From Paludisphaera borealis (GTDB lineage: Bacteria > Planctomycetota > Planctomycetia > Isosphaerales > Isosphaeraceae): a stretch of 64,000 nucleotides of DNA. Where the stretch lies: NCBI RefSeq assembly GCF_001956985.1, contig NZ_CP019082.1:6882001-6946000 (forward strand). Reading direction: 5' to 3'. The position numbers and the translations under genes were made by a program. The first letter of the stretch is position 1; each line of letters opens with the position of its first letter. The notes beneath the pieces are model-generated. The model was not told where the DNA came from. It was given only the letters and a program-made list of their open reading frames with translations, and made no database searches. Below are positions 16,809 through 25,851 of this stretch, piece by piece.

Positions 16809-18329
16809 TCACTGACGATTGAACAGACGCGTGAAGCCGCCTCGTCGGGGCGGTCCGGCCGTCGCGGCGGCTCGGCCAAGGGCCAGCCGTCGCGAGGTGG
16901 TCTCGGTCGAGGCGACCGGGAGGAGTTGCGGCGGCGCGGCGGCGTAATGGGACGGGTCGCCACCGTTGGCGAGGTCGAGCGCCCGGACGTTGGCCTCCGT
17001 CACGTAGGGGTTGTGCCCCACCCAGCGCGTGCTCTCGACCACCATCAGGTTCAGGGGGGCGAACAGGGCGTCGCCGTCCACCGAGATCCAGTCGCAGGCG
17101 TCCGTCCGCGACGAGTCGACTCGCCCGTCCCGGCCGTAGGCCAGGGTGTAGGCGTAGCGAATCAACCGGGAGTGTTCATCCTGGTTATTGAGGCTCGATC
17201 CCGAGTTGGCCTCAATCTCGACGTCCACGCGGACCGTGAGCACGTCTCGCTCTTGGACCGCCCGATAATGGGCCGTGTACCCGCCGACACCGTGGTTCCA
17301 GACCTCGTCGGTCGTCCCCCGCGGCGGGAAGCCGCGAAGGTTCCCCAGCAGGGCGACGCCCCGACCTAGCAACTGTTCTTCCAGCAGTCGATGGAACGCG
17401 ACGACGGATCGGTCGCAAGGGTCGGGACCGGGGACCGGCGGACCGGCGGCGATGTCGACCACGTGATCGCCGATCCGGTGGTTCAGGTGGTTCTCGCCCA
17501 GTTCCGCCCAGAGAGCCTTCAGTTCGTCCCGCGTCAGACCGGAGCCGGGGGAGGGGACCGGCTCGTTCAGCAGGATCGACGCCACGGCCCCGCCCAAGCA
17601 GTGGCCGGGCCAGCGCGATACGTTGTGGTTCTGGCTGTTCCCCGCCTCCCACGACCGGGCGGAGGAGCGGTAGAGCAGGTCGTACTTGAGCAGCGGGCAC
17701 GGGGTCTCGTGCACCGTCCCGTCGGCGGCCTGGAACGTGACGTCGTCGTAAAGGTTCGGGAACCAGGTCGAGTCGTCGCCGGCGGCCACCGGCGTCTCCA
17801 GCAGCCCGTTCGGCCCGGCGCGGACGATGTCCTGCCCTGGCGCGATCGGGGCTCCGGGCGTGGCGACCAGGACGTCGTCGCCGAAGACCTGCACCGTGTC
17901 CACGCGGCCGTTGCCGTCCGCCCAGGGTTCATGGATCGCATCGGACTTGGTCGGCCAGTAGTAGTAGTTCCAGGGCTTGCGCGCGCTCCGTCCGACTTGG
18001 ACGAACGAGGTGGCGACGGAGAAGGGCGAAGTCGCCCCCTCGATCGCGAACGTGTACCAGCCCGGAACGCCAGGCGCAAGATCCTGCCCGTTGGGCCGCT
18101 GCCGTCCATCGGGCCCCTCGATCGGGCCGACCGTCCCGGAGGTCGTCTCCACGGTCAGAACGCCACCGAACTGCGTCGGAATATAAACACCGAAATGCCG
18201 ATCCCGCCCCTCGACGGACCACGTCCCGCCGAGCGGCAGCGGCCGCATGCGCGTCGGATCATCCGCCGACGCGCCCGCCGGCGTGCTCGCGGCGGCCAGC
18301 ACCACCCAAATCGCGATCGCTCGACGCAT
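16809..18329 (-). CDS. Secreted protein with GHC...WNH motifs, possible transglutaminase-elicitor-like cysteine enzyme
   Basis: A 506-residue protein with a clear start (18329; AAGGAGGGCGG just upstream) and signal peptide (AIWVVLAAASTPAGASA). After a beta-rich N-terminal region (about 25-120, resembling a pre-domain of secreted proteins) comes the motif SRWPGHCLGGAVAS with Cys244, and later EVWNHGVGGYTAHY with His346. A Cys motif followed about 100 residues on by a VWN-H/Y motif resembles the transglutaminase-elicitor family (papain-like fold). The call is tentative: the Cys and His are visible, catalysis is not demonstrated. The C-terminal 50 residues look disordered and basic. Confidence 0.6.
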   Translation of the reverse strand: MRRAIAIWVVLAAASTPAGASADDPTRMRPLPLGGTWSVEGRDRHFGVYIPTQFGGVLTVETTSGTVGPIEGPDGRQRPNGQDLAPGVPGWYTFAIEGATSPFSVATSFVQVGRSARKPWNYYYWPTKSDAIHEPWADGNGRVDTVQVFGDDVLVATPGAPIAPGQDIVRAGPNGLLETPVAAGDDSTWFPNLYDDVTFQAADGTVHETPCPLLKYDLLYRSSARSWEAGNSQNHNVSRWPGHCLGGAVASILLNEPVPSPGSGLTRDELKALWAELGENHLNHRIGDHVVDIAAGPPVPGPDPCDRSVVAFHRLLEEQLLGRGVALLGNLRGFPPRGTTDEVWNHGVGGYTAHYRAVQERDVLTVRVDVEIEANSGSSLNNQDEHSRLIRYAYTLAYGRDGRVDSSRTDACDWISVDGDALFAPLNLMVVESTRWVGHNPYVTEANVRALDLANGGDPSHYAAAPPQLLPVASTETTSRRLALGRAAATAGPPRRGGFTRLFNRQ

Positions 18330-18949
18330 CCGCCCTCCTTGCGCGCCGACAGGCATAACAATCCTGTTCTCGTCCAGGCCTGGGCCGGGAACTACGCAAA
18401 GGTTTCGACAACCGAAGAGTCGCGCCGGCAGATCGAATCGACCACTCGCCGGAACTTCCCACCTAGATCCCCCACCACCGTCCCATTCGGAGGAATCGGA
18501 TCACGGCGACGAAGTCTCATCAGTGGAATTGATCAAGATTGAGACGATCGCCCGACTCGTGAACCTGGACCGAAGCAATCCAGGGAATTCAGGGCGGATG
18601 TTCGTCGAACCATCGCCGCATCATGGCGGTGGTGGAGCCCCAGTCGGTCGAAGGCGCGGACGTAGCGAAGGTCGCGCTGCGACCGCCTGGCCGCCGGGTG
18701 GTCGGCGACCTCTTGGCGGCGGGGCCGCGGCTCGGGTGAGTCGAGCCAGGATGCGGGGGTGGGAGTCGTACGAGAACGCCGACAGCCGCCGGCTGGACGG
18801 GAAAGGCAACAGCGCCCGCCATCGCTCGAACCAACTTCGAGTCGACGCCTGACGCTCATGGCGAGCTTGGCCATCGTCTCCTGATGGGCTGCGCCCACTC
18901 TACAAAACGGAACCCAAGTCGCCGCAGCTCGGCGTCGCCCGCCTTTCAG
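18330..18949. other. Gene-poor region between the GHC protein and tRNA-Ser
   Basis: About 620 bases. Small minus-strand frames (e.g. one ending ...MMRRWFDEHPP at 18589) look protein-like but are split over two frames, so a decayed gene fragment is possible. I could not identify it. No convincing promoter or repeat was found. Confidence 0.35.
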
Positions 18950-19037
18950 CGGAGAGGGAGGGATTCGAACCCTCGGTACGGGGTTAGCGTACACGGCATT
19001 TCCAGTGCCGCACCTTCGGCCTCTCGGTCACCTCTCC
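18950..19037 (-). tRNA. tRNA-Ser (anticodon GGA)
   Basis: Read on the minus strand, the acceptor stem GGAGAGG (19031-19037) pairs with CCTCTCC (18951-18957), with discriminator G (18950). The anticodon stem-loop is CGGCA-CTGGAAA-TGCCG with anticodon GGA (complement of 19001-19003). A long variable arm (TGTACGCTAACCCCGTAC) and a T-loop GGTTCGAATCC are present, as in serine tRNAs. It reads UCC and UCU codons. CCA is not encoded. Confidence 0.96.
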
Positions 19038-19465
19038 GAATCTACTGAACTCTAAGCCGATTCTTGGTTTGTGTCAACGGCTCCTTGGCCGATTCTCGAC
19101 AGCGTCGGCCTCGGCGGGATCGCCGGTTGAAATCCTCCTCGCCTGTCCGGGTTAGATCGTACCGAGGGGCGACGTTCTGGCAAGAAACGGCCACCGCGAT
19201 CATCATTTGCATGCGCCGCCGCCAGCGTCGCCTCGCCGAAGAATAAGCCTATCGGAGCCTGGGACGACGAGGCGACGCCTTCTTTAAAATCGCACATGTT
19301 TCGGTGCGAGCTTGAGTGAAGCAATTAGGAGAGCGATACTCGCCATTTCGACGACTCGCCCGCGACGGTTCAACGGCGACGTGGGCCGAGCCGGTCGTCC
19401 GTGCTTCCTCTCTCGACGATCCGGCCCAAGGTCGGGCGTCCCTCAACCTTGACGAGGGCACCAAC
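19038..19465. other. Leader of the first FG-GAP protein gene
   Basis: About 430 bases between tRNA-Ser and the giant surface-protein gene. From 19268 on it is recognisably homologous to the leader of the next paralogue (22301-22501): shared GAGGCGACG, TTAAAA, CGCACATGTT near 19270-19300, and a GGTCGTCCG ... CGACGATCC ... GTCGGGCG stretch nearer the start codon. No certain promoter is assigned. Confidence 0.5.
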
Positions 19466-22210
19466 ATGAGAACACCGCGCGCAGCGGTTGGTCGAACGCG
19501 ACTCTTCCAAAGCACCGCGGCGGCGAGGCGACGGCGGTGGCGGCCGACGGCCGAGCTGCTGGAGGACCGCCTGGCGCCGGCGACGGGAGCTTGGTCGGCC
19601 CTGGGAGCGGCCGCGCCGGGCCTGCTGAACGGCCAGTCGACCACCGATTCGTACTTCCGGCAGACCACGCTGATGACGCCGGGCCCGGCGGCCGGCGCCA
19701 TGTTCGGCTCGTCGGTCTCGATGACGGCCGACGGCGGCACGGTTGCGATCGGGGCCCCTCATCTGAGCAGCGGGCAGCCCGGCGTCGAGCCCGGAACGGT
19801 CACCCTTTTCACGCGGACCGACCGGGTCTGGACCTCGATCGCCACGTTCTCATCCCCCGCGGGCGACCACAGCTTCGGCGACGCGGTCGCCTTGAGCGCC
19901 GACGGCGACACACTGGCGGTCGGCGCGCAGGCGGGGGACGTCCAGCACGGCGCGGCTTCGCTTTACATCTACACGCGATCGGGAACGGCCTGGACCTTGA
20001 GCCAGTATGTGAACATGGCCGACGGCGGCGGGTTCGGCGCCAGTCTGGCGATCAGCGACGACGGGTCCGTCATCGTGGCCGGCGCCGCGTACACCAACGT
20101 CGGCGCCCATTCGGCGCAAGGGACGGTCTACGTCTTCACGCGGGCCGACGGCGTTTACACCCAGGGGCCGGCGATCGTCGCCGCCGACGGCGCGACGAAC
20201 GACCTCTTCGGCAAGTCGATCGCGCTGAGCGGCGACGGGAGCACGCTGGCGGTCAGCGCGCCGGCCGCGCAGGTCGTCGGTCCCAGCGTGGGCGCCGTTT
20301 ACGTTTACGACCACTCGGGCGCGGATTGGACGTTCGCGACCAGGCTGGAGCCTGCGCCGTCGTCGACCCTCGGTGGGCCGGTCGCGATCGACGGCGACGG
20401 CTCCACGCTCGTGATCGCGGGGGCGACGACGTTCATCAACGGCGGCCCCGTGAATTCCGCTCGCGTCTTCACCAAGTCGGGCGCGGACTGGACCCCGTCC
20501 GCCGACCTGACCGCCTCCGATCCAAGCGTGAGCAAGTCGTTCGGCTCGTCGGTCGCGGTCAGCGCCGACGGAGTCACGGCGGTCGTCGGGGCGAGCTATT
20601 CCACCTCTTCCCAGACTCAGTATCCGGGGGCCGCGTACGTTTTCAGTCTCTCGGGATCGACCTGGACCCAGACCGACAAGCTGTCCGCGAATACGGCTGG
20701 AACGGCCTTCGACCACTTCGGCACGGTGACGGCGATTCGCGGTCGGACCATCGTCGTCGCCGCCCCCTCGGCCGCGATCGGTTTTCGCGCATTGCAGGGC
20801 TCCGCTTACGTCTTCTACAGTCCCCAGGGGTTCGAGGTCGCGCTCGATCCGATCAGCCAGACGGGGTACGTGGGGATGACGACGACGTTCTCGTCAACCG
20901 TGGCGGATGGCACGGGCGTCACGGTCCAATGGCAGGTCAGCACCGACGCCGGCGCAACCTGGACGGACATCGCGGGGGCGTCGAACGGGTGGTACTCGCT
21001 CGTTCCCGCCCTGACCGACTCGGGCAACCAGTATCGCGCCCGGTTCACCGACGCCGCCAGCGACACGATCCTCACCCACCCCGCGACGCTCACCGTCGTC
21101 GGCACGGGAACGACCACCACGCTGACATCGAACCTGAACCCGTCGAGGGGGGGCGATGCGGTGACGTTCACCATCACCGTCACCGACGAGACCGGGATCA
21201 CCCATCCGCCCAACGGCGTGGTGGATCTCTACATCGGCGGGGTGTGGTGCCTGGCGACGTCGGTCGACCTCTACGGCCAGGTGTGGCTCACGACCACGGT
21301 GCTGTATCCGGGGACTTACACGCTGCTCGCCAAATATCGAGGGTGGGACCAGCTCCAGGCGAGCGAGTCGACGGCGCTCTTCCAGGTCGTCCAGCCGGGC
21401 GTGGCGGTGACGAGGTCCACGTTGACGTCGAGCCTGACCCCCTCGACGGTCGGCGACTCGGTGACGTTCACCGTGACGATGGCCAACCTGAGTGGGCCGA
21501 CCTATCCGTGGGCGGGGAGCGTCGACTTCTACGTCGGCGACCAGTGGGTCGCGACGCGGCCGGTCGACGCCGACGGCAAGGCGAAACTCACCACGTCGGC
21601 CCTGGTCCCGGGGACTTACACCCTGACCGCCAAGTATCTGGGGGCGCACGACTTCCAGCCGAGCCAGACGTTCGAGCCGTTCTACCAAATCGTCATGCAT
21701 GTCAAGGCGCCGACGATGACCACGTTGACGTCGAACCCGAACCCGTCAGCGTCCCATGGCTCCGTGACGTTCACCGCGAAGGTCACCGACGCGAGCGGCG
21801 CAACCCCCGTGACCACGGGAGGCGTGGATTGGTACATCGGCGGGGTCCTGGTCTTATCGATGGGGCTCGACGGCACGGGGACCGCGTCCTTCACCACGCA
21901 GTCCCTGGTGCCGGGCTACTACACCCTGACCGCCAAGTATCTGGGGGCGGATTTCTTCCAGGCGAGCCCGTCGGCCCCTTATCTCCAGATCGTCAACGCA
22001 ACGCCCGCTCCGTCCGCGGCGACCGCCTCGGCGGCCCTGATGGCGCAACCGAGTTCGACGGCCCTTGTGGCGCAAGCCGGCCCGACGCCCCTGGCGTCCC
22101 GGCAATGGAAGCTTCAAGCGATGCGGGCGCAGATCGTCGCCGCCCGCGCCGAGCGACTGGCGACCCGCGCCATCCCCCAGCGGTTGGCCACGGCTCACCG
22201 CGGACGCTGA
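19466..22210 (+). CDS. Giant FG-GAP/Ig-like surface protein A
   Basis: A 914-residue protein. ATG 19466 aligns with the start of paralogue B. The N-terminus is Arg-rich and carries the planctomycete signature AELLEDRLAPATG (residues about 29-41) instead of an ordinary signal peptide. Residues about 65-450 are six or seven FG-GAP-type propeller repeats (FGSSVSMTADGGTVAIGAP; GASLAISDDGSVIVAGAA), then an Ig-like domain (WQVSTDAGATWTDIAG) and three Big_3-type Ig domains (each TTLTSNLNPS ... VDFYVGDQW ... PGTYTLTAKY). The C-terminus is the conserved basic tail AARAERLATRAIPQRLATAH. Probable surface adhesin or matrix protein; ligand unknown. Confidence 0.85.
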   Translation: MRTPRAAVGRTRLFQSTAAARRRRWRPTAELLEDRLAPATGAWSALGAAAPGLLNGQSTTDSYFRQTTLMTPGPAAGAMFGSSVSMTADGGTVAIGAPHLSSGQPGVEPGTVTLFTRTDRVWTSIATFSSPAGDHSFGDAVALSADGDTLAVGAQAGDVQHGAASLYIYTRSGTAWTLSQYVNMADGGGFGASLAISDDGSVIVAGAAYTNVGAHSAQGTVYVFTRADGVYTQGPAIVAADGATNDLFGKSIALSGDGSTLAVSAPAAQVVGPSVGAVYVYDHSGADWTFATRLEPAPSSTLGGPVAIDGDGSTLVIAGATTFINGGPVNSARVFTKSGADWTPSADLTASDPSVSKSFGSSVAVSADGVTAVVGASYSTSSQTQYPGAAYVFSLSGSTWTQTDKLSANTAGTAFDHFGTVTAIRGRTIVVAAPSAAIGFRALQGSAYVFYSPQGFEVALDPISQTGYVGMTTTFSSTVADGTGVTVQWQVSTDAGATWTDIAGASNGWYSLVPALTDSGNQYRARFTDAASDTILTHPATLTVVGTGTTTTLTSNLNPSRGGDAVTFTITVTDETGITHPPNGVVDLYIGGVWCLATSVDLYGQVWLTTTVLYPGTYTLLAKYRGWDQLQASESTALFQVVQPGVAVTRSTLTSSLTPSTVGDSVTFTVTMANLSGPTYPWAGSVDFYVGDQWVATRPVDADGKAKLTTSALVPGTYTLTAKYLGAHDFQPSQTFEPFYQIVMHVKAPTMTTLTSNPNPSASHGSVTFTAKVTDASGATPVTTGGVDWYIGGVLVLSMGLDGTGTASFTTQSLVPGYYTLTAKYLGADFFQASPSAPYLQIVNATPAPSAATASAALMAQPSSTALVAQAGPTPLASRQWKLQAMRAQIVAARAERLATRAIPQRLATAHRGR

Positions 22211-22501
22211 GCCTTGAGACGACGGGAGGGACGCGACGGCGGCGAAGGCCGCGGCGTCCCTCCTCCTGGCGGCCAGAGCCATCGCCGATGGCGTGGCGAA
22301 GAGGCGACGGATTATTAAAAACCGCACATGTTCGATTGCGATCATGCACAAACAAGGGCGAGTGGTGTACTCTTCCCTGAATAACGGCCCGGGCGCGACG
22401 GCTCAACCGAAACGTGCATTGCTCCGGTCGTCCGAGCCCCTCGTTCCCGACGATCCAACCCGAAGTCGGGCGCACATTCGAGTTCGATTGAGAACGACAC
22501 C
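22211..22501. other. Duplicated leader between FG-GAP paralogues A and B
   Basis: About 290 bases. A hairpin-poor tail of gene A, then from 22301 the leader elements shared with gene A (GAGGCGACG, TTAAAA, CGCACATGTT, CGACGATCC, GTCGGGCG). The duplication therefore included upstream control sequence as well as the coding part. Confidence 0.55.
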
Positions 22502-25500
22502 ATGAAGACTCTGCGCGCATCGTTTGGTCGAACGGGGCTTTTCCAGGGGCACGGGGCGACGAAGCGACGGCGGTTGCGACCGACGGCCGAGCTGCTGGAA
22601 GATCGCCTGGCACCGGCGACGGGGGGCTTCTCGGCCCTGGGGGCGGGCACCCAGTCCCTGTCGACCAACTCCTACATCCAGCAGGCCAAGCTGACGTCGT
22701 CGACCCCGGGCGGAGAGCTCAACTTCGGCTGGGGGATCTCGTTGACGGCGGATGGCGAAACGCTGGTGGTCGGCACACCTGGCGGGGGCCCAGACTCCGT
22801 GCCCGGGTCGGTCGTCGTCTATACTCGCAGCGATCGGGTCTGGACTGAGGTCGCCAGACTGACTTCTCCCGCCGGAGCCGCTAGTAGCGACGACTTCGGC
22901 ATTGGGGTCGCCATCAGCGCCGATGGGACTACTTTGGCGGTTGGCTCGAAATCGGGCCTGTTCGAGCACGGCCCTGCCGCGCTGTACGTGTACGCGCGAT
23001 CGGGTTCGGAATGGGATTTGACCCAGACGGTGACCCTCGCCGACAGCAATGGGTTCGGCGCGTGGTTGTCCATCAGCGACGACGGCGGCGTTATCGCGGG
23101 CGGGGCTGCGTACGCCGACTCGGTGCGAGGGGCGGCTTACGTCTTCTCGCGAACGGACGGCGTCTACATCCAGGAGCCCCCGGTCGTCGCCCCCAACGGC
23201 GAGGCGAACGACTTCTTCGGCACTTCGATTGCGCTGAGCGGCGATGGCCGCACGCTGGCGGCCGGCTCGTTAGAATCAAATCATGACTACGCCGGCTCGG
23301 GCGCTGTTTACATCTACGAGAAATCAGGGCTGGACTGGACTTTTGTGACCAGGCTGAGCGTCCCACGGGCGTCGAGCCTCAGCGGGAAGGTCGCGCTCAA
23401 TGGCGACGGTTCCGTGCTTCTGGCCGGAGGGTCGTCGCCGGAAGCCGAGGCTGGCATTGCGTCTGTCATCCGTGTCTACATCAAATCGGACTCCTCCTGG
23501 ACCCAGAGCAGCAAGCTGACCGGCTTCGATGTGCCCGCGAGTTACTCGTACGGCGAGTGGGTCGCGCTAAGCTCCGACGGGGCCACGGCGTTAGTTGGGT
23601 CACCTTTCGCCAGAATCTCCGGTGCCGACGACCAAGGTGCCGCGTACCTATTCACTCTGGAAGACTCGACGTGGACTCAGGTCGCCAGATTGACGGCCTT
23701 CGACGGCGCGGCCAGCGATAATTTTGGCACTCAAATCGCAATCCGCGGACGGACTATCGTCGTCGCGGCGCCTCGGGCCACGATCGGATCGCACCGCGGG
23801 CAGGGCGCCGTCTACGTCTTCGACGAACCCCAGGGTTTCGCCGTGACCGTCGATCCGGTCAGCCAGACCGGGTATCCAACGACGACCACCACGTTCACGG
23901 CCGCCGCGACGGGGGCTGCGACCCTCTCGACGCAGTGGCAGGTCAGCACCGACGGCGGCTCGAACTGGTCGAACATCGTCGGCGCGACGAGCCAGTGGTA
24001 CGCCTTCGCCCCCGCCCTGATCAACTCGGGCAACCAGTACCGCGCCGTGTTCACCAATGAGGCGAACGAGACGGTGACGACCAACCCTGCGACGCTCACG
24101 GTCGTGAAGGCGACCCCGGTGATCACGATCACGCCCAGCGTCAACCCGCGCAAGATCGGCGATGGGCTCTCGTTCCAGATCGACGTCGGGTCCAACATTC
24201 CCGCCGCGAGGACGCCCAACGGCGGGGTCGTCAGCCTGACCATCGGATCGTTCCACGTCTCGGCGACGCTTGAGAACAGTCGGCAGACTTTCAGCATCCC
24301 GACCACGCTGGCACCAGGCGTTTACACCGTCACCGCGACCTACGACGGCGCGCTGGACCCCGTGTTCGGCTCGGCCGTCGCGACGACGACGCAAATCATC
24401 GTGCGGGCCTCATCGTCGATCGAGGGCCAGGTCTCAGCGACCACCGCGACGGCCGGCCAGAGCGTGACGCTGACCGGCGTCGTCACCGCGACCGGCGGCG
24501 TGAATCCGCCGACCGGGCGCGTGCTGTTCACCGACAACGGCCAGCCGATCGGGTTCGGAGCGCTTTCCCCCTCCGACATGCCCGGCGTTTCCATCACGGT
24601 GTTCACCACCGGCCCGCTGACCACCGGCGAGCATTACTTTCAGATGGTCTACCAGGGCGATTCCGAGACGTTCGCCTCGGCGTCCGGCGTTTATCGGGTA
24701 GACGTCTCCGCGCCGCTCTACACCGCGACGACGACCACGCTGGCGTCGAGCCGAAGTCCATTTACCACCGGCGGCGCGGTGACGTTCACCGCGACGGTCG
24801 TCGACGCGAGCGGGCCGGGCCATCCGACTTCCGGCCCCGTGGATTTCTACGTCGGCGGGGTGCTGGTTGCATCGACGCCGCTCGACGCCGACGGCGAGGC
24901 GAAGCTCACCACGACGGCGCTGGTCCCCGGCGTGTACACGCTGATCGCCAGGTATCGCGGCTGGGACCATATCCAGCCGAGCGAGTCGGACTCGCTTTAC
25001 CAGTTCGTCAGCCCTGCCGTGGTGACGACGACCAGGTTGATCTCGACTCTGAACCCTTCGATGGTCGGCGAATCCGTGACGTTCTTCGCGGCGGTCACCG
25101 ATGTGTCAGGGCTGTTCCGTCTGTGGCCGGGGGACATCGACTTCTACGTCGGCGACCAGTTGATCGCGACATCACCGGTCTATCCTAGCGGCCAGGCGGC
25201 GTTCACGACTTCGGCCCTGGTCCCGGGCTGGTACACCCTGACGGCCAGGTATCGGGGGACGGAAGACTTCAGGTCGAGCCAGTCACTTCCGCTCTCACAG
25301 ACCGTCAACCAGACGACGACCACGTTGACGTCGAGCCAGAACCCGTTGAAAGCGGGAGATGAGGTGACGTTCACAGCGACGGTCGCCGATGCGAGCGGGG
25401 CGGGCCGTCCGACCTCGGGGGAAGTGGATTTCTACATCGGCGGGGTGCTGGTCGCAACGAGTTCGCTCGACGCCGATGGCAACGCGACTCTCGCCACGAC

Positions 25501-25810
25501 AGCCCTGGTGCCGGGTGACTACACGCTGATCGCCGTTTATCGGGGGACGGAGGACGCTTTGGGGAGTGTGTCGAACAGCCTGTTTCAGACCGTCGGCGCA
25601 CAGGCCACGGCGACGGCTTCGATTGCTTCTGCGGCGCGATCGTCCCTCCCCAGTCCAGAAGCCCCCGTAGTCCAGCCCGTTTCGACGGCCCCGGCGGCCC
25701 GGCCGTCCCGGTTCCAGGCGATGCGCGCGAACATCGTCGCCGCCCGCGCGGAGCGATTGGCGACGCGCGTCATCCCCCAGCGGTTGACCACGGCCCACCG
25801 CTGGAGGTGA
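22502..25810 (+). CDS. Giant FG-GAP/Ig-like surface protein B
   Basis: A 1102-residue paralogue of protein A. The N-terminus MKTLRASFGRTGLFQ and AELLEDRLAPATG match A closely. Residues about 55-430 are FG-GAP-type propeller repeats (FGIGVAISADGTTLAVGS and others), then an Ig-like domain (WQVSTDGGSNWSNIVG), two further Ig domains (ITITPSVNPRKIGD; an ATTATAGQSVTLTG unit with VLFTDNGQPIGFG), and three Big_3-type domains ending VPGDYTLIAVYRG. The C-terminal tail RFQAMRANIVAARAERLATR matches A. Protein B has two Ig domains that A lacks, so domain gain or loss followed the duplication. Confidence 0.85.
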   Translation: MKTLRASFGRTGLFQGHGATKRRRLRPTAELLEDRLAPATGGFSALGAGTQSLSTNSYIQQAKLTSSTPGGELNFGWGISLTADGETLVVGTPGGGPDSVPGSVVVYTRSDRVWTEVARLTSPAGAASSDDFGIGVAISADGTTLAVGSKSGLFEHGPAALYVYARSGSEWDLTQTVTLADSNGFGAWLSISDDGGVIAGGAAYADSVRGAAYVFSRTDGVYIQEPPVVAPNGEANDFFGTSIALSGDGRTLAAGSLESNHDYAGSGAVYIYEKSGLDWTFVTRLSVPRASSLSGKVALNGDGSVLLAGGSSPEAEAGIASVIRVYIKSDSSWTQSSKLTGFDVPASYSYGEWVALSSDGATALVGSPFARISGADDQGAAYLFTLEDSTWTQVARLTAFDGAASDNFGTQIAIRGRTIVVAAPRATIGSHRGQGAVYVFDEPQGFAVTVDPVSQTGYPTTTTTFTAAATGAATLSTQWQVSTDGGSNWSNIVGATSQWYAFAPALINSGNQYRAVFTNEANETVTTNPATLTVVKATPVITITPSVNPRKIGDGLSFQIDVGSNIPAARTPNGGVVSLTIGSFHVSATLENSRQTFSIPTTLAPGVYTVTATYDGALDPVFGSAVATTTQIIVRASSSIEGQVSATTATAGQSVTLTGVVTATGGVNPPTGRVLFTDNGQPIGFGALSPSDMPGVSITVFTTGPLTTGEHYFQMVYQGDSETFASASGVYRVDVSAPLYTATTTTLASSRSPFTTGGAVTFTATVVDASGPGHPTSGPVDFYVGGVLVASTPLDADGEAKLTTTALVPGVYTLIARYRGWDHIQPSESDSLYQFVSPAVVTTTRLISTLNPSMVGESVTFFAAVTDVSGLFRLWPGDIDFYVGDQLIATSPVYPSGQAAFTTSALVPGWYTLTARYRGTEDFRSSQSLPLSQTVNQTTTTLTSSQNPLKAGDEVTFTATVADASGAGRPTSGEVDFYIGGVLVATSSLDADGNATLATTALVPGDYTLIAVYRGTEDALGSVSNSLFQTVGAQATATASIASAARSSLPSPEAPVVQPVSTAPAARPSRFQAMRANIVAARAERLATRVIPQRLTTAHRWR

Positions 25811-25818
25811 GCGGCTTT

Positions 25819-25851
25819 GAGGGGCGTGGCGGCTCGGCTGCTACGCCCCTC
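25819..25851. terminator. Hairpin between convergent genes
   Basis: GAGGGGCGT (25819-25827) pairs perfectly with ACGCCCCTC (25843-25851) around a 15-base loop. It lies between gene B and the convergent DMFase-like gene, and overlaps the last codons of the latter. A likely bidirectional terminator, without a strong T-run. Confidence 0.5.

Noticed and set aside
18533-18994. Minus-strand 153-residue gene overlapping tRNA-Ser
   Set aside because: Overlaps the tRNA and has no consistent protein-like frame; only a fragmentary C-terminal-like piece remains.
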